Source of the DNA: Nocardioides sp. YR527
GTDB lineage: Bacteria > Actinomycetota > Actinomycetes > Propionibacteriales > Nocardioidaceae
DNA: 64,000 bases
Direction: 5' to 3'
NCBI RefSeq assembly: GCF_900101045.1
Contig: NZ_FNFN01000012.1
Location: 1 to 64,000, forward strand
Shown: piece after piece, positions 24,991-33,735 of the stretch
Numbering within the stretch: the stretch's first letter is position 1
Layout of the letters: every line of letters begins with the position of its first letter
The notes under the pieces: model-generated
The model's database searches: none
What the model saw: only the letters and a program-made list of their open reading frames with translations
What the model was told of the DNA's origin: nothing
Made by a program: the position numbers and the translations under genes

Positions 24991-25590
24991 TCAGGCGTTG
25001 GCGATGAAGGTCGTGACCGCGTCGGCGACCATTTGGACGGCGATCGCCGAGAGGAGCAGACCGGCGATCCTGGTGATGAGCAGGACGCCGGACTCCTTGA
25101 GGACCTTGAGGATCGGGACGGAGAAGATCATGCCGAGGAGCAGGGTGAGGTGCACGACGACCAGGCCGAGGCCGAGGCCGAAGCCGTCCGCGACGGAGTC
25201 GACGTCCTGGGTGAAGACCATGGTGGCGACGATCGCACCCGGACCCGCCAGGAGCGGGGTGCCGAGGGGCACCATCGCCACGTTGGCGCCCGCCGCGGCC
25301 ACCGGGTCGTCGAAGTTGTCGGTGAGCAGCTCGAGCGCCACCAGCAGCAGGAGCAGGCCGCCGGCGCACTGCAGCGCCTCGAGGGAGATGTGCAGGTAGT
25401 GCAGGATCGCCTGTCCGAACAGCGCGAAGATCGTGATCACCAGGAACGAGACGGCGACCGCGAGGACCGCCGCCCGACGCTGCTTGCCCGCTGACTGCCC
25501 GGCGGTCAGCGAGAGGAAGACCGGGATCGTTCCGACCGGGTCCATGATCACGAAGAGCGTCACGAACGTGGAGACGAAGAGCTCGGTCAA
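24991..25590 (-). CDS. MarC/YchE family integral membrane protein
   Basis: A 199-residue protein with six hydrophobic segments, starting MTELFVSTFVTLFVIMDPVGTIPVFLSL, the conserved MarC N-terminus. Other segments are AVLAVAVSFLVITIFALFG, CAGGLLLLLVALELL, PLLAGPGAIVATMVF and LLITRIAGLLLSAIAVQMV. MarC proteins were once linked to multiple antibiotic resistance, but the role is not established. The TTG start at 25590 overlaps the PHP stop by four bases (TTGA), so it is translated as part of the DUF6758-PHP-MarC operon. Confidence 0.9.
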   Translation of the reverse strand: MTELFVSTFVTLFVIMDPVGTIPVFLSLTAGQSAGKQRRAAVLAVAVSFLVITIFALFGQAILHYLHISLEALQCAGGLLLLLVALELLTDNFDDPVAAAGANVAMVPLGTPLLAGPGAIVATMVFTQDVDSVADGFGLGLGLVVVHLTLLLGMIFSVPILKVLKESGVLLITRIAGLLLSAIAVQMVADAVTTFIANA

Positions 25591-26462
25591 CGTACGACCT
25601 CGGGGGTGGCTCGTCCGGAGGCGGCCGCGGCTGCGGCGGCGCGCTCCAGGAGCCGCTCGTACTCGGCGGGTGCAGTGGTGTTCACTCCCAGATGGTGACC
25701 CACCTTCCCGGTGCCGTGGTAATCGCTGGATCCGGTCACCACGAGGTCGAGGTTGCGGGCGATCACCCGCAGCTTCTCGCGCACTTCCGGGCTGTGATCC
25801 TGGTGGTCGACCTCGAGCCCGGACAGGCCCGCGTCGACCAGTGCGGAGAGGGCCGCCTCGTCGGGCTGCTCGCGTCCGGACCGGCCCCAGGGATGGGCGA
25901 TCACGGTGACTCCCCCGGCGGCGGCGACGGTGCGGATCATCGGCTCGAGCGGGGCGGCGTAGCGGTTGACGTACGCAGGCTTTCCGGCGCCGAGGTAGCG
26001 GTTGAAGGCCTCGTCGCGACTGCCCACGTACCCCTTGGCGACGAGCGCGTCGGCCAGGTGCGGGCGCCCCGAGGCGGCGGCATCACCGGAGACGGCGGCG
26101 ACGTCCTCGAGGGACACCTCGATGCCGAGACGCTCCAGCCGGGCCAGCATCAGCGGCAGCCGTCCGTCGCGGCCGGCCAGGACACGGCCGAGCTCCTCGA
26201 CCAGCGGCGGGTGGGTCCGGTCCGGCAGGTAGGCCAGCAGGTGCACCCCGTGGCCGGCGTGGATGGTGCTGATCTCCATGCCCCGCACCAGCTCGATCCC
26301 GGCCTCGGCCGCAGCAGTGGCCGCCTCGTCCCAGCTGTCGGCGGTGTCGTGGTCGGTGATCGCGACGACATCGAGGTCCGCTGCCTTCGCCGCGCGCACC
26401 AGCTCGGTGGGCGAATCGGTCCCGTCGCTCACCCGCGAGTGAGTATGGAGGTCGATGCGCAC
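25587..26462 (-). CDS. PHP domain phosphoesterase (YciV/RNase AM-like)
   Basis: A 291-residue PHP protein. Metal-binding motifs are DLHTHSRVSDG at the N-terminus, AITDHDTADSW, GMEISTIHAGHGVHLLAY, VTVIAHPWG and TGSSDYHGTGK. Family members hydrolyse 3',5'-nucleoside bisphosphates or trim RNA 5' ends. The start ATG 26462 begins the conserved first strand. It is the middle gene of a three-gene unit between DUF6758 and marC. Confidence 0.92.
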   Translation of the reverse strand: MRIDLHTHSRVSDGTDSPTELVRAAKAADLDVVAITDHDTADSWDEAATAAAEAGIELVRGMEISTIHAGHGVHLLAYLPDRTHPPLVEELGRVLAGRDGRLPLMLARLERLGIEVSLEDVAAVSGDAAASGRPHLADALVAKGYVGSRDEAFNRYLGAGKPAYVNRYAAPLEPMIRTVAAAGGVTVIAHPWGRSGREQPDEAALSALVDAGLSGLEVDHQDHSPEVREKLRVIARNLDLVVTGSSDYHGTGKVGHHLGVNTTAPAEYERLLERAAAAAAASGRATPEVVR

Positions 26463-26471
26463 CCGCCTATC

Positions 26472-27131
26472 CTAGGGCGCGTTCCACCAAGTTCCACCGG
26501 GGCCACCGAAGGGCAGCTCGACCATCTGTACGCCCAGATCGTCGACCTGGCGCAGGTGCCAGCCGTCCTGGAGCATGAGCATCGCCGTGGCCGGGCGGAA
26601 GACCAGCCACAGCCAGCGGCCGGCGGCCTCGCCGACGACCACCGACCGCTCCCACTCCTCGGCGCCGTTGGTCCACTGGGTGATCGGCCACAGCGGCACC
26701 AGCTGCCGCTGCCCGGCGACCCGGACCTTCGTCGTGGGCGGTCCGGTGCAGGCGTCGATGCCGGGGTCCGGTCCTTCCGTACGCGCACACCGTGCGCCCA
26801 GCCCGACGCCGGCCTCCTCGGCCACGACGGTCATCTCGACCGGTCCGTCGTCGGGGGTCACACCCGTCAGCGTGAGCAGCGTCGCCGAGCCCTTGGCCTC
26901 GTCGCTGACAACCGCGAGGTCGGCGATCGACCAGCCCGACTCGACCGGCCAGGGGACGTAGGTGGGCACGTCACCGGCCAGCGAGAGGACCTGCACCAGG
27001 TCCTCGTAGGAGGCCAGATCCGAACGCCACACCGGCGTCACCACACCGTGCTCGGGACACGACTTGCTGCCGCCGGTACCGATGCTCGCCACCGGTGTCG
27101 CGCAGCGTGGACAGCCAACCGCAAGAGCCAC
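26472..27131 (-). CDS. DUF6758 family zinc-ribbon protein
   Basis: A 219-residue protein with an N-terminal zinc-ribbon-like CPRC...CPEHG, then a conserved WRSDLASYEDLVQ and a beta-rich region rich in tryptophan (PWPVESGWSIADLAVV, GWHLRQVDDLGVQMVELP). This fits the actinobacterial DUF6758 family, usually found upstream of a PHP gene as here. The function is unknown; there is no signal peptide. GTG 27131 is the only plausible start, with GGGG just ahead. Confidence 0.75.
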   Translation of the reverse strand: MALAVGCPRCATPVASIGTGGSKSCPEHGVVTPVWRSDLASYEDLVQVLSLAGDVPTYVPWPVESGWSIADLAVVSDEAKGSATLLTLTGVTPDDGPVEMTVVAEEAGVGLGARCARTEGPDPGIDACTGPPTTKVRVAGQRQLVPLWPITQWTNGAEEWERSVVVGEAAGRWLWLVFRPATAMLMLQDGWHLRQVDDLGVQMVELPFGGPGGTWWNAP

Positions 27132-27175
27132 CCCCTAACGGTGACCCGTGCCATCCGTCTGGTCAAGCGGTCCGG

Positions 27176-28363
27176 TCAGGCGTCGGCGGCTTGTTTCGCG
27201 CGCGTGCGGGTGATCGCCCACTCGATCAGGTCGGCGAGCGCGGCCACGGCGTCGTCGGCCGCTTCGTCGGCCGCATCGTCGGACCCGCCGGGCGACCACT
27301 GCGGGACCGTCTCAGGACCCCACCCGGGGCGAGACCCGACGGCGGCCCGCTCGAGCAACCACTCCCGCAGTGGTACGTGGGTGGCGGCCGCCACCGCCGC
27401 GATCCGGTCCTCGGTGACCGTCGACGGGTCGGTACCACTGACCTCGACCGGGGTGAGGTCGGCCCAGTCGCCGTGCAGGACGACACCCTGACGCTGGAGC
27501 GCGGCGACCTGCTGTCGTGCGCTCCTCTCGACCCACGGCGCGACCCGCAGCCCGAGGGGCTGGTCGTCGACGTCGAGGTCGCGCATGAGCCGTTTGGCGA
27601 GCACGTGCTTGCGGAGCCGGATACCGGCCGGGAACCGCAGACCCCGCAGCTCGAGCTCCAGGTTGAGGCGGCGCAGCACGTCGGCGCGTACGACACCGAG
27701 GGAGGCGTTGCGCGACATCGGCGTCGAGACGTCGCCGAACCCGAAGCCGATCACCTCGCCGAACCGCTCCAGGAGCACCTCGGACGGACCTCCCGGCGGG
27801 GGCACGGTGACCACGTGCACCGGCCCGGCGGCGCTCCAGCGCTTCGCGATCGCCGCCGCGTCCTGCTCCTTCCAGAACCGGTTCGTGCTGGTCATCAGGT
27901 CGGGCAGCGACCACCGGGGCCGCATCTGCTTGGCCGAGGCGAGGAACTCGGGCCAGGTCCACAGCTCGCCGTTCTGCACCACCTCCTGCCACATCGCCGG
28001 CAGGTTGCGGTTAAGGTCGCGTACGGAGACCACGATCTCGACGGAGGCGAAGGAACGGGCGACCTCCTCGACCACGGCCGTACCGGCCGGGGCGAGCAGC
28101 TCGGCGGAGAGGACCGCGCTTCCTGGCCAGGCGTTGATCTCCTCGACGAGCCGGTCCCAGGATCCCCCGATCGAACGGTCGCCGGCCAGCGACCAGGCCC
28201 GCCCGCGGACGTCCCAGACCGCGTCGACCTGCTCTCGCCAGCTCTTTCCCGGGACGAGTATGCCGAGCTCACGCAGGTGTTCTCGATGCGCGAAGAGCGC
28301 ATGTTGCAGGGACGTGGTCCCCGACTTCATCGTGCCGACATGGATGATCACACGGCGTGCCAC
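27176..28363 (-). CDS. Sulfotransferase family protein, paralogue A
   Basis: A 395-residue protein. The N-terminus IHVGTMKSGTTSLQHAL is the 5'-phosphosulfate-binding loop of PAPS-dependent sulfotransferases; a second conserved element is IVVSVRDLNRNLPAMWQEVV (3'-phosphate-binding region). It shares order and many motifs with the 31908-33059 protein (QNGxxWTWxEFLA, VHVVTVPPPG, LLERFG, LRKHVLxKRLM), so the two are paralogues. Likely substrates are glycans or lipids; neither is known. The start is GTG 28363. The C-terminal ~150 residues have no clear counterpart in shorter sulfotransferases. Confidence 0.75.
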   Translation of the reverse strand: MARRVIIHVGTMKSGTTSLQHALFAHREHLRELGILVPGKSWREQVDAVWDVRGRAWSLAGDRSIGGSWDRLVEEINAWPGSAVLSAELLAPAGTAVVEEVARSFASVEIVVSVRDLNRNLPAMWQEVVQNGELWTWPEFLASAKQMRPRWSLPDLMTSTNRFWKEQDAAAIAKRWSAAGPVHVVTVPPPGGPSEVLLERFGEVIGFGFGDVSTPMSRNASLGVVRADVLRRLNLELELRGLRFPAGIRLRKHVLAKRLMRDLDVDDQPLGLRVAPWVERSARQQVAALQRQGVVLHGDWADLTPVEVSGTDPSTVTEDRIAAVAAATHVPLREWLLERAAVGSRPGWGPETVPQWSPGGSDDAADEAADDAVAALADLIEWAITRTRAKQAADA

Positions 28364-28456
28364 AACTACCCCTTCCAGCGGCCGCGGGATGGTACGGCCG
28401 CCCTCCAGAGGTAGTGATCCAGCCTGTGGGTTCGACCCGGGCCGGCTATGGAGGGG

Positions 28457-29011
28457 CTATGTGTTCCAGCTCTTCACGACCGGCTGCCCGTGGTGGGCAT
28501 CCAGCAGCGAGACGGTCGCGGTGTCCAGCCGGAAGAGCCGTCCTTCGGTGACCGGGAGGCCCAGCCACACCGCGGCCAGGGCGCACAGCGCGTGTCCGTG
28601 GGAGAAGACCAGGGTGTCGCCGTCGCGCTCTCGGGCGGCCGAGGCGACGCGGCCCAGCCTCTCCTGGACGGCGGCCGCGGCCTCTCCCCCGGGCGTCTTC
28701 GCGGTCCACAGGCTCCAGTCGGGGTCGGTGCGGTGGATCTCGTCGGTGGTGATGCCCTCGTAGTCGCCGTAGTCCCACTCGACCAGGTCGTCGGTGAGGA
28801 CCGCGTCCGGGAAGCCCGCGAGCTCAGCCGTACGCAGCGCCCGCTGTCGCGGGGAGGTCAGCACCGCGGCGTACGTCCGCTCGGCGAGCCTGGACGCGAG
28901 CTCCTTGGCGGCCTCCTCCCCCTCGGGCAGGAGGGGAAGGTCGGTGCGGGAGGTGTGCCGGCCGTTGAGGGACCACTCGGTGGTGCCGTGCCTGACGAGG
29001 TAGAGGGCCAT
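28457..29011 (-). CDS. Histidine phosphatase family protein
   Basis: A 184-residue phosphoglycerate-mutase-type phosphatase. The catalytic RHG motif is LVRHGTTEWSLNGRHTSRTD, with DYGDYEGI and the second catalytic histidine in VFSHGHALCALAAVWLG. Substrates in this branch range from sugar phosphates to alpha-ribazole phosphate and cannot be predicted here. ATG 29011 gives the standard N-terminus; a TTG four codons upstream is possible. Confidence 0.9.
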   Translation of the reverse strand: MALYLVRHGTTEWSLNGRHTSRTDLPLLPEGEEAAKELASRLAERTYAAVLTSPRQRALRTAELAGFPDAVLTDDLVEWDYGDYEGITTDEIHRTDPDWSLWTAKTPGGEAAAAVQERLGRVASAARERDGDTLVFSHGHALCALAAVWLGLPVTEGRLFRLDTATVSLLDAHHGQPVVKSWNT

Positions 29012-29047
29012 GCCCCCATCCAACCAGCCCCCGGCCCTACCGGCTGG

Positions 29048-29842
29048 TCACGCCCGCGTGATGAACCGGTTGACCTCGCGGACGAACAGGTTGGGCGCGA
29101 GATCGGCCGCCGTCGAGAGGGCCCTGGCCGGAAGACCGACGGTGGTGTGCACCTTCGGCAGCCGTCCGCGCAGCCCCTTGCGCGGCTGCGCCATCTCCCA
29201 GACCTGGTCGGCGACGTCCTCGACGGTCAGCCGGATGCCGAGGGTCTCGTGGGAGGAGGCGGCGTTGCCGTCGAGCAACGCGGTCTTCACCCACAGCGGC
29301 CAGACCGCCTGCACCCGGATGCCCTCCTTGCGCCACTCCAGCTCCAGCGCCTCGGTGAGTCCGCGCACCGCGTACTTCGACGCACTGTAGGAGGCGATCT
29401 CCGGCTGCCCGTAGATCGCGCTCGCGCTGCAGACGTTGATGACGCCCGAGCCGGGGGTGGCGCGGAGATAGGGGTACGCGGTGTGGCAGCCGTTGATCAC
29501 GCCGTTGACGTTGATCTCGATGGTCTGGTGGTGCTGGGCCAGGTCGACGTCGGCCAGGCGGCCGGCGCGCAGGATGCCGGCGTTGTTGACCAGCAGGTCG
29601 AGGCGACCGCCGGCGGCGGTGGCGAACTCCTCCAGCGCCGTGCTCCAGGACGCGGGGTCGGTGACGTCGAGCGCGCCGCCGACAGCGTTGTCGGTCCCCA
29701 GCAGGGCCGCGACGTCACGGGCCAGGTCGGCGTCGATGTCGTAGACACCGACGAACCAGCCTTCGGACGCGAACTTCTCGACGATCGCCTTGCCGATCCC
29801 CTGGGCGGAGCCGGAGACGAACAGGGATTTCTTGGTGGGCAT
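29048..29842 (-). CDS. Short-chain dehydrogenase/reductase coupled to a MaoC hydratase
   Basis: A 264-residue SDR: SGSAQGIG near residue 9 (Ser in place of the usual Thr), VYDIDAD after strand 2 (an acidic residue suggesting NAD preference), LLVNNAG, and the catalytic site with SYSASKYAV. ATG 29842 has a strong AGGAGG six bases upstream. It starts 11 bases after the stop of the MaoC gene, so the pair is cotranscribed. Together they look like hydration and oxidation steps of an acyl-CoA or branched-acid route. The pathway is inference. Confidence 0.9.
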   Translation of the reverse strand: MPTKKSLFVSGSAQGIGKAIVEKFASEGWFVGVYDIDADLARDVAALLGTDNAVGGALDVTDPASWSTALEEFATAAGGRLDLLVNNAGILRAGRLADVDLAQHHQTIEINVNGVINGCHTAYPYLRATPGSGVINVCSASAIYGQPEIASYSASKYAVRGLTEALELEWRKEGIRVQAVWPLWVKTALLDGNAASSHETLGIRLTVEDVADQVWEMAQPRKGLRGRLPKVHTTVGLPARALSTAADLAPNLFVREVNRFITRA

Positions 29843-29853
29843 CGGGTGCCTCC

Positions 29854-30888
29854 TTACACCGGGATGAGCGCCCAGTAGTCGAGGTCGAGCAGCACGCCCG
29901 GGGCGTACTTGCCGTCCTCGCCGCGCAGGGTCATCGACTCGTCGCGGCCCTTGGTGGCGACCAGACGCAGCCGGAGGGCACCGACCCCCGGGGCGTCGGT
30001 CTCCACGCGGTCGAGGACCTCGGACCAGGCGTAGACGGTGTCCCCGGCGAAGGCCGGGGAGGTGTGGGCGCCGGCGTTGATCGCGGCGATCAGCTGGGCG
30101 TTGGCCAGGCCGTTGAACGACAGCGCCCGGGCCAGCGAGATGATGTGGCCGCCGTAGACGAGGTTGCGGCCGTCGGGCCGCGCCTCGACGTTGAAGTGCA
30201 CCTTCGCGGTGTTCTGCCACAGTCGAGTGGCCTGCTGGTGCTCGGACGCAGTGAGGGTCACCCCGTCGACGTGGTCGATCTTCTCGCCGACCTCGTAGTC
30301 GGCCAGCCGGTGCGGCTCACCGGCGGCGGTGAAGTCGTAGGAGGAGAAGTCCAGGCCCTGGGGCACGATCAGATTCTTGGCGTCGACCGCCTTCGCCAGC
30401 TCCGGGATCACGGTCTCGGGTGCGGCGCCCTCCTGGTCCCGCTTGTGGACCATCACCCAGCGCGCCCAGTCGATGGCGACCTCGCCGCGCTGGTTGGTGG
30501 CGGTCGAGCGTACGTAGACGACGCCCGACTTGCCGTTGGAGTTCTGCTTGAGGCCGATGACCTCGGACGTCGTCGAGAGCGTGTCGCCCGGCACCACCGG
30601 CTGGTGGAAGCGGCACTCGGCGTAGCCGAGGTTGGCGACCGCGTTCAGCGACACGTCCGGGACGGTCTTGCCGAAGGCGATGTGGAAGCCGATCAGCTCC
30701 TCCACGGGGTGCACGCCCAGCCCCACCGAGGCCGCGAAGGCGGCGCTCGAGGGCACCGCGAAACGGGTCGGGTAGAGCGACCCGTACGCAGCCCGGTCGC
30801 CCTCGGTCACCGTGCGCGGCGTGGCGTGCTCGATGACTTGGCCGACCGAGAAGTCCTCGAAGAAGTTGCCGGGGTTCGTCTTGCTCAT
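29854..30888 (-). CDS. MaoC family hydratase, mesaconyl-CoA hydratase-like
   Basis: A 344-residue double-hotdog protein. It opens SKTNPGNFFEDFSVGQVIEH then ATPRTVTEGDRAAY, and has FGKTVPDVSLNAVANLGYAE, PVVPGDTLSTTSEVIGLKQN and NQRGEVAIDW, a pattern I associate with 2-methylfumaryl/mesaconyl-CoA hydratases rather than short MaoC enzymes. It would add water to an enoyl-CoA in C5 dicarboxylic acid or branched-chain metabolism. The start is ATG 30888. A palindromic operator candidate lies 36-53 bases upstream and resembles one before the acyl-CoA dehydrogenase gene at 35009. Confidence 0.83.
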   Translation of the reverse strand: MSKTNPGNFFEDFSVGQVIEHATPRTVTEGDRAAYGSLYPTRFAVPSSAAFAASVGLGVHPVEELIGFHIAFGKTVPDVSLNAVANLGYAECRFHQPVVPGDTLSTTSEVIGLKQNSNGKSGVVYVRSTATNQRGEVAIDWARWVMVHKRDQEGAAPETVIPELAKAVDAKNLIVPQGLDFSSYDFTAAGEPHRLADYEVGEKIDHVDGVTLTASEHQQATRLWQNTAKVHFNVEARPDGRNLVYGGHIISLARALSFNGLANAQLIAAINAGAHTSPAFAGDTVYAWSEVLDRVETDAPGVGALRLRLVATKGRDESMTLRGEDGKYAPGVLLDLDYWALIPV

Positions 30889-30923
30889 CTGCGGCCTCTC
30901 GTCGGTGAGTCTGGCGGTGCGTT

Positions 30924-30941
30924 GATTACCGGACGGTAACC
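30924..30941. promoter_or_regulatory. Candidate operator upstream of the MaoC-SDR operon
   Basis: The 18-bp site reads GGTTACCGTCCGGTAATC on the coding strand, with perfect inner arms TTACCG/CGGTAA. It shares GGTTAC-N6-GTAAYC with the site at 35064-35081. The size and spacing fit a TetR- or FadR-type dimer. Confidence 0.6.
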
Positions 30942-30945
30942 TAGT

Positions 30946-31875
30946 TCAGACGATCCCGTGGAGGCGTTCCGGGATGCGTAACAACGGCTGGTTGCGGAGG
31001 TTGTCGATGTGCCCCGGGCCGACGGCGCGGTGTACGCCGTCCTCCTCGCGGACGAGTCTGGCCGGCAGGACCGAGGCCGGGTCGAACTCCTCGACGTCGG
31101 CGCTCACCGAGGCGGTCGCGGCGGTCAGCAGACCGGCGAGATCATCACCGGACCGTCCCCACGAGCTGCCCTTGCCGCGGCCCACCGCCTTGGCGAGCTC
31201 GTTGCGGCGGTCGGCCTGTCGGCGCAGCAGATCCAGGTCGGCGAACTTCATGTGGAGCATGAACAGCCCGGGATCGGGCACGTACGGCGCCTTGATCCCG
31301 TGGGAGGCGAGCGTCCAGGCGGCCGGCACCCGTTTGACCGACGGCTTGCACATCAACGGCGCGAACTGGGCGTAGGACCGCTGGCCCATGATCGGCTTGC
31401 CGCTGACCAGCGGCCCCTCGACCGCGGTGTGGTGGACGACGTTGAGGGCGAAGGGGGCGATCACCCGCTCGGGCCGCCGGGACAGGTAGTCGGACAGGCT
31501 GGCGTACCTCGCCGGGTCCGGGACCAGGAACTCGTCCACGTCGGTGAAGATGACGACGTCGTAGATCCCCAGGAGACCGTGGGCGACCCCGCTGGCCAGG
31601 CCCATCCGGCCGGCCTCGAAGTTGCCCTTCCGGAAGCCAGGCAGGCGCTGGACCGTGCACGGGAGGTCGTCGGTGGAGCCGTCGGTCGAGCCGTCGTCGA
31701 AGACGATCAGGTTCTCGTGACCGGCCGCTCGGCCGTAGTGGTCGACCCAGCGGGCGAGCATCTCGCCCTCGTCGCGGGCGATCGTGAGCACCGCGATCCG
31801 TGGCGGCGCGGCCGACGTGCCGCCCGCCTCCTCGGCGAGTCTGCGACGACGGCGCAGGCTCCAGCTGCTTGACAA
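30946..31875 (-). CDS. Glycosyltransferase family 2-like protein (Glyco_tranf_2_4)
   Basis: A 309-residue protein. Nucleotide-sugar elements are VLTIARDEGEMLARWVDHYG, LIVFDDGSTDGS and VVIFTDVDEFLVPD (the DxD region), followed by ALNVVHHTAVEGPLV and KPSVKRVPAAW, as in PF13704-type transferases. There is no membrane segment, so it is cytoplasmic or peripheral. TTG 31875 is selected because GGGGGAA lies five bases upstream and it avoids overlapping the preceding sulfotransferase; a GTG at 31944 would overlap by 37 bases. Its position next to a sulfotransferase suggests synthesis of a sulfated glycan, which is inference. Confidence 0.75.
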   Translation of the reverse strand: MSSSWSLRRRRRLAEEAGGTSAAPPRIAVLTIARDEGEMLARWVDHYGRAAGHENLIVFDDGSTDGSTDDLPCTVQRLPGFRKGNFEAGRMGLASGVAHGLLGIYDVVIFTDVDEFLVPDPARYASLSDYLSRRPERVIAPFALNVVHHTAVEGPLVSGKPIMGQRSYAQFAPLMCKPSVKRVPAAWTLASHGIKAPYVPDPGLFMLHMKFADLDLLRRQADRRNELAKAVGRGKGSSWGRSGDDLAGLLTAATASVSADVEEFDPASVLPARLVREEDGVHRAVGPGHIDNLRNQPLLRIPERLHGIV

Positions 31876-31907
31876 AGAGTTCCCCCGAATATGTGTGTGT
31901 TGAGGCC

Positions 31908-33059
31908 CTACGTACGGACCAGCTCCTCTCGCCGGACGGACCACTCCACGAGGTCGGCCAGGGCGGAGACGGCGCGTGCCGGGGCCTTGCGGCCCTCCCC
32001 CGGGTCGACGGCCTCACCAGGGATGGTCGGGTCGGCGAGCTTCTTGTCGAGGTCCGCACGCAGCGCCGCATAGGAAGCGACCGCGGCGTCTCGAACCTGC
32101 TTGTCGGTGACCTTGCGCGGGTCGATCCCGCGTACGTCCACAGGGGCCAGGTCATCGAGATCCCCGTGGATGGTCGCGTCCAGGCCGCGCAGCTCGGCTG
32201 CCTGGTCGCGGGTGAACCTCGCCGTCCAGCGCGGCGCCTGGAGCCCGATACGCGGGTCCTCGACCGTCAGGTCCGGCATCAGCCGCTTGCCGAGGACGTG
32301 CTTGCGCAGCGCCATCGCCGCCGGGTAGGCCAGGCCACGCCGGTCCAGCTCGGCGTTGAGGCCCCTGAGCACCTCGACGGTCGCGGCGCCGAGGGAGGTG
32401 TTCTTCGGGGGCGGGCTCTGCATCCCCTCGGGGTCGAAACCCATCGCCGCGCCGAAGCGCTCCAGCAGCAGGGTCGCCGGGCTGCCCGGCGGCGGCACGG
32501 TGACCAGGTGGAGAGGTCCGGCCTGGCCCCAGCGCCGGGCGATGGCGACCATGTCCTGCTCGGCCCAGAACCGCTTGCCGGGCCCGGAGCGACGGCGCTC
32601 GGGCGAGCCCGGGCGGCTCTTGTTGACCGCGGCGAGAAACTCCGCCCAGGTCCAGTCCACGCCGTTCTGGACGAGCTCCTGCCACATCGACGGGATCTGC
32701 CGGTTGATGTCACGCAGCGAGAGCACGATCTCGGGAGTCACCCCCGCGAAGCTCGTCGCCACCCGCTCGACCGTCTCGGGCCCGACCGGTGCGAGCAGCT
32801 CGACGGAGATCAGCGCGGTGCCGTCCCAGGCGTCGACCTCGGCGACCAGACGGTCCCAGGCTCCGGCGACCGAGTTCCCCTGCGGATGCTTGCGGCGGCC
32901 CTTCACGTCGAGGACGGCCTCGATCTGGTTACGCCAGCGTGCGCCGGGGACCAGGAACCCACGCTCCGCAAGGAGAGCCTTGTTCTTGTACAGGGCACCC
33001 TGCAGATATGTCGTCCCCGATTTCATCGCCCCGACATGGAGCACTACGCGGCGCGCCAA
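31908..33059 (-). CDS. Sulfotransferase family protein, paralogue B
   Basis: A 383-residue protein with the PAPS-binding LHVGAMKSGTTYLQGALYKN and IVLSLRDINRQIPSMWQELV. It is clearly homologous along its whole length to the protein at 27176-28363, with the same QNGxxWTWAEFL, LVTVPPPGSPATLLLERFG and LRKHVLGKRLMPDL segments. The start is TTG 33059, with AGAGG and GAGAAG upstream. It precedes the glycosyltransferase on the same strand with 32 bases between, so the two are probably cotranscribed. The acceptor is unknown. Confidence 0.75.
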   Translation of the reverse strand: MARRVVLHVGAMKSGTTYLQGALYKNKALLAERGFLVPGARWRNQIEAVLDVKGRRKHPQGNSVAGAWDRLVAEVDAWDGTALISVELLAPVGPETVERVATSFAGVTPEIVLSLRDINRQIPSMWQELVQNGVDWTWAEFLAAVNKSRPGSPERRRSGPGKRFWAEQDMVAIARRWGQAGPLHLVTVPPPGSPATLLLERFGAAMGFDPEGMQSPPPKNTSLGAATVEVLRGLNAELDRRGLAYPAAMALRKHVLGKRLMPDLTVEDPRIGLQAPRWTARFTRDQAAELRGLDATIHGDLDDLAPVDVRGIDPRKVTDKQVRDAAVASYAALRADLDKKLADPTIPGEAVDPGEGRKAPARAVSALADLVEWSVRREELVRT

Positions 33060-33115
33060 CTTCTCGTTACCTCTCGACCAGACCTACCCGACACCCCCGA
33101 GGGGGCATCGTAGCC

Positions 33116-33286
33116 TCAGGACCCGCCGCCGCCTGCCTTTCGGCGGTGCATCTTCGGTGCGCCACCGATCACCTCGGACCCGTGCGCCTTCTCCTTGGCC
33201 CCCGCACTCTCGGCGTGTGCGTGGTCGTTGTTGTTCTTCTTCTCCAGCGCCTCGCGCATCTTGGCTTTGAGATCGTCGTTCGTCAT
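33116..33286 (-). CDS. DUF5302 family small protein
   Basis: A 56-residue, highly charged protein: MTNDDLKAKMREALEKKNNN, a His/Ala-rich middle, and the tail GAPKMHRRKAGGGGS. The pattern of DDLKxKxREALEKK followed by a disordered basic tail ending in a Gly-rich RRK segment fits the actinobacterial DUF5302 family. ATG 33286 has AGGGAGAG upstream. The function is unknown, possibly nucleic-acid binding from its charge. It lies 56 bases upstream of the sulfotransferase B start. Confidence 0.75.
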   Translation of the reverse strand: MTNDDLKAKMREALEKKNNNDHAHAESAGAKEKAHGSEVIGGAPKMHRRKAGGGGS

Positions 33287-33385
33287 CGCTCTCCCTGAAT
33301 CGGCGTTGCTGGATCGTTGGTCGGGTAACCCCCAACCTACGACAACGACAACGACGAATCCTCAGGTTTTCCGGACGAGACCGTA

Positions 33386-33423
33386 GTTGTGGGCGACGAA
33401 GGTCTACTTTCGTCGCCCACAAC
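33386..33423. repeat. Inverted repeat, left of the Old Yellow Enzyme remnant
   Basis: Arms 33386-33400 and 33409-33423 are perfect 15-bp reverse complements with an 8-base loop. The core GTGGGCGACGAA is shared with the hairpin at 33736-33769. Confidence 0.85.
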
Positions 33424-33465
33424 CACGGAATCGGTGTGCGTTCGTGCGGACTCGATCGAGGCGAG

Positions 33466-33733
33466 TCAGGCGACCTGGTGACGGACGGGGACGTCCAGGA
33501 AGCCGGCGTCACCACCGGTGCAGTAGGTCGTCGGGTCGGCCTCAGCGAGGGGAAGCCGGCGACGAAGGCGCTCGACGAGGTCCGGATTGGCGAGGTACGC
33601 CCGGCCGGGGCTCACCAGGTCGGCACCCAGGCCGAGCCAGCGGTCCGCGGAGGCCGGATCGGTCGGCCTGGCTCCGAACGCCGCATCACCGCGAGTCAGC
33701 CAGAAGCTCGGGTTGACGATCGACCGAGACAGC
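33466..33733 (-). pseudogene. Remnant of an Old Yellow Enzyme (alkene reductase), C-terminal part only
   Basis: About 89 codons with no suitable start encode ADLVSPGRAYLANPDLVERL, then RRRLPLAEADPTTYCTGGDA and GFLDVP, closely resembling the C-terminus of Old Yellow Enzyme-family flavin oxidoreductases (usual form: GADLVSFGRPFxANPDLxxR, then YTxxGAEGYTDYP). Everything N-terminal (the FMN barrel, about 270 residues) is missing, and the frame runs back into the hairpin at 33736 and a stop just beyond. The tyrosine and glycine of the usual GYTDYP end are changed. The rest of the 529 bp gap between the DUF5302 gene and the acyl-CoA dehydrogenase holds only the two hairpins. Confidence 0.75.
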
Positions 33734-33735
33734 AG

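Noticed and set aside
28410..28460. tRNA-like T-loop sequence (GGGTTCGACCC)
   Set aside because: The five-base T-stem does not pair, and no anticodon or acceptor arms are found on either strand.
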